Of a DNA stretch of 28,220 nt, positions 26,541 through 28,220 are shown one piece after another. The DNA comes from Eimeria necatrix (lineage: Eukaryota > Apicomplexa > Conoidasida > Eucoccidiorida > Eimeriidae): positions 7,501-35,720 of the forward strand of contig NW_013655331.1 in NCBI RefSeq assembly GCF_000499385.1. The letters run 5' to 3'. The translations under genes and the position numbers were made by a program. Numbering within the stretch: position 1 is the first letter of the stretch; every line of letters starts with the position of its first letter. Under the pieces are notes generated by a model, which saw only the letters and a list, made by a program, of their open reading frames with translations, did no database searches and had not been told where the DNA came from.

Positions 26541-27045
26541 CAGGTGTATGTACACCTCAGATTTAGGTGCAGGTACACCTGAACTTGAGGTGTACGTACA
26601 CCTCAGATTTAGGCTGAAGTACACCTGAACTGAGGTGTACGTACACCTCAGATTTAGGCTAAAGTACACCTGAATGAGGTGTACGTACACCTCAGACTTA
26701 GGCTGAAGTACACCTGACTTTGAGGTGTACGTACACCTCAGATTTAGGCTGAAGTACACCTGAATGAGGTGTACGTACACCTCAGATTTAGGCTGAAGCA
26801 CAGCTGACTTTGAGGTGTACGTACACCTCAGACTTAGGCTGAAGTACACCTGACTTTGAGATGTACGTACACCTCAGATTTAGGCTGAAGTACAGCTGAA
26901 CTTTGGGTGTTTGTGGAGCTGAGTTTGGGGCGTTAAGTACAGCTGAACTTGAGGTGTCGCTACACCTCAACTGAATTTGCGGTGTACGTACACCTGAATT
27001 TGAGGTGTACGTGCACCTCGATCTGAGGTGTACGTACACCTGAAT
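26541..27045. repeat. Array of about 45-bp units carrying GGTGTACGTACACC palindromes
   Basis: Units have the form GAGGTGTACGTACACCTCAG, ATTTAGGCTGAAGTACACCTGA and a short spacer. The palindrome centre recurs near 26549, 26594, 26639, 26684, 26730, 26774 and 26820, then less regularly to 27040. It is not a CRISPR array, since the sequence between palindromes is conserved from unit to unit. Frames across it read VYVHLxxxYFSLNLRC repeats and are not taken as protein. Confidence 0.92.
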
Positions 27046-27387
27046 CTGTTTGTCTGCGGCACTACGCAGCAGCGGAGTTCAACTTTGTTCGCAAACGAAG
27101 GAGGCAAACAAATAGAAATAAATAAATAAATAAATAAATAAATGATAAAAGTGGAAAAGTAATAAAAATAAAAGAGGCACTAGGCTGGACGAGGTGTACG
27201 TACACCGCACTGCTTGTAGCCACAAATCTCGCGAATTTGAAAATGCATTTCGAACTGAAAACTATTTCACAAATAAACATTTGAATTTATTTTAATTATC
27301 CAATTGCCTCTGTCATTTGTTTATAAATGTCTCATTGCATGCAAAATAAACCAGGAAGAAATCCATTCAAGGCCAAACCACTCACAA

Positions 27388-27425
<38 letters not shown>

Positions 27426-27748
27426 GTTTTAATTTCTTCGCTTCCAAAGAAATTAAAAACCAGCAGCAGCAGCAGCAGCAGCAGCAACTCAAATCCGGGT
27501 TTATTCCTAGCAGCAAACAGTCCCTTTTCTACTGCCTCTAAAGGGCCCCCCCCAAACCCTAAACCCTAATTTGGGGTGTACGTACACCCCAGAGCCGCCT
27601 CCCGGCGCCGAAAGTAATTTGTTTGCAACTTTGAGTTTATATATGGCACTGAGGGTAGCAGCAGCAGCAGCAGCAGCTGCTGCTGCTGCTGCTGCTGCTG
27701 CAGCATCCAAAGGAGACACTGCAGCGCAGCAGGGGCCCCAGGGGCCCC

Positions 27749-27832
27749 CTACTCCTTTGGCCACCCGGGGGGCCCCCCGTTGGGTACTGGGCCCCCGAAA
27801 AGCTCTCTCTTAGAATCATTTAAGTCATTCAT
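27749..27832 (-). CDS. Possible short hypothetical coding segment
   Basis: An ATG on the minus strand opens MNDLNDSKRELFGGPVPNGG and ends with a TAG after PPGWPKE. The first part is not repeat-like, while the second is encoded by GGGGGCCCC repeats. The frame stays open upstream through Ser- and Leu-rich triplet tracts. Nothing in it was recognised; it could be an exon of a gene extending beyond the window or chance. Confidence 0.2.
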   Translation of the reverse strand: MNDLNDSKRELFGGPVPNGGPPGWPKE

Positions 27833-27991
27833 GTCAGCAGCAGCAAGCCGCAGCAGCAGCAGCAGCAGCAGCTGCTGCTGCAGCGGCACGGCAGAAGCCC
27901 CGCTGCTGCTGCTGCTGCTGCTGCAGCAGACACGCCGCGGCTCCGCGCGCGCCCCCGTCCCCTCCACTCCTTCGTGCTCCGAAGGCCAGCG

Positions 27992-28030
<39 letters not shown>

Positions 28031-28079
28031 TGCTGCTGTTGCTGCTGCTGCAGTCCCTAAACCCTAAAGCCTGGCCTCA

Positions 28080-28220
28080 GCGGGCCCCCAGAGTGGGGAA
28101 GGCCTGAGTGTCTCTAAGGTCTGGGGCTGTCTCTTTGCTGCGGGGGCCCCCCCCCCTGCGGGCCCTTTCCTCGAGGGGGGCCCCCCCCCGGGGGGCCCCC
28201 CGGGGGGCCCCCCTGGGGGC
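28080..28220. repeat. GGGGGCCCCCC-rich sequence at the window end
   Basis: Alternating G and C runs, self-complementary, becoming nearly pure in the last 60 bp. Similar sequence encodes the Gly-Pro tail of the CEP44-like protein (25179-25250). Such DNA is hard to assemble, so length here may be unreliable. Confidence 0.85.

Larger units (their letters stand above)
27046..28220. other. Distal region with triplet, telomere-like and GGGGCCCC repeats, no confirmed gene
   Basis: Contains an ATAA array (27117-27142), palindromes (27191-27206, 27573-27590), CTG/CAG tracts (27394-27425, 27463-27485, 27658-27702, 27855-27925, 27995-28050), CCCTAAA patches (27554-27568, 28055-28069) and GGGGGCCCCC-rich DNA (27730-27795, 28080-28220). 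No family match was recognised. Confidence 0.75.

Noticed and set aside
26451..27039. Minus-strand frames reading VYVHL/YFSLNLRC repeats as a repeat protein, or the array as CRISPR
   Set aside because: The frames follow from 45-bp units that are a multiple of three. Sequence between palindromes is conserved rather than unique, and the genome is eukaryotic.
1..28220. tRNA, rRNA or classical transposon genes
   Set aside because: No cloverleaf with tRNA boxes, no rRNA-like sequence and no transposase or reverse transcriptase motifs were seen on either strand.

Overview
The window looks like nuclear DNA of an Eimeria-type coccidian apicomplexan. The evidence is dense CAG/CTG triplet tracts in exons and introns, interstitial TTTAGGG/CCCTAAA heptamers, very AT-rich simple repeats in long introns, and small exons that only make sense after splicing. 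The long open frames rich in Ala, Gln, Leu, Cys or Ser are mostly triplet-repeat artefacts. The real genes were recovered by matching conserved protein families exon by exon and requiring intron phase to agree at each junction. Species is inferred from composition and architecture only; no database search was run.

Three split genes are supported. (1) Plus strand, about 33-6923: the C-terminal part of an Aquarius (AQR/IBP160/EMB-4) spliceosomal intron-binding SF1 helicase, in eight exons. It contains Walker A, the EEAAQ and GDHHQLPP motifs, QGRAR, FQGQQGDY and VSRARLG; the N-terminal scaffold lies upstream of the window. (2) Minus strand, 21838 down to about 7770: a tubulin-tyrosine-ligase-like enzyme closest to TTLL9, in about 17 exons (several only 37-53 nt) spread over 14 kb. 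The assembled product is about 450 aa, near the usual TTLL9 length. (3) Plus strand, about 22206-25304: a CEP44-like centrosomal protein in three exons, with the conserved CEP44 domain in exons 1-2 and a long Gln/Ala/Pro-rich C-terminal half.

Layout: the AQR and TTLL9-like genes converge on an 846-bp spacer with a TTTAGGG array. The TTLL9-like and CEP44-like genes are divergent, about 370 bp apart, a possible shared promoter. After CEP44 comes a 2.9-kb repeat-dominated region: a 143-bp tandem duplication, opposing telomere-like arrays, an AT dinucleotide tract, an array of about 45-bp units built on the palindrome GGTGTACGTACACC, and GGGGCCCC-rich sequence to the window end.

The most unusual signal is in intron structure. 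Many 3' splice sites are the last CAG of a (CTG)n tract. Three TTLL9-like introns appear to start with GC. Two of its introns contain tandem duplications that copy a real splice site with the adjoining exon edge: decoy acceptors in one intron, decoy donors in the next. Telomere-like heptamers sit against splice sites, and one degenerate stretch is read as protein.
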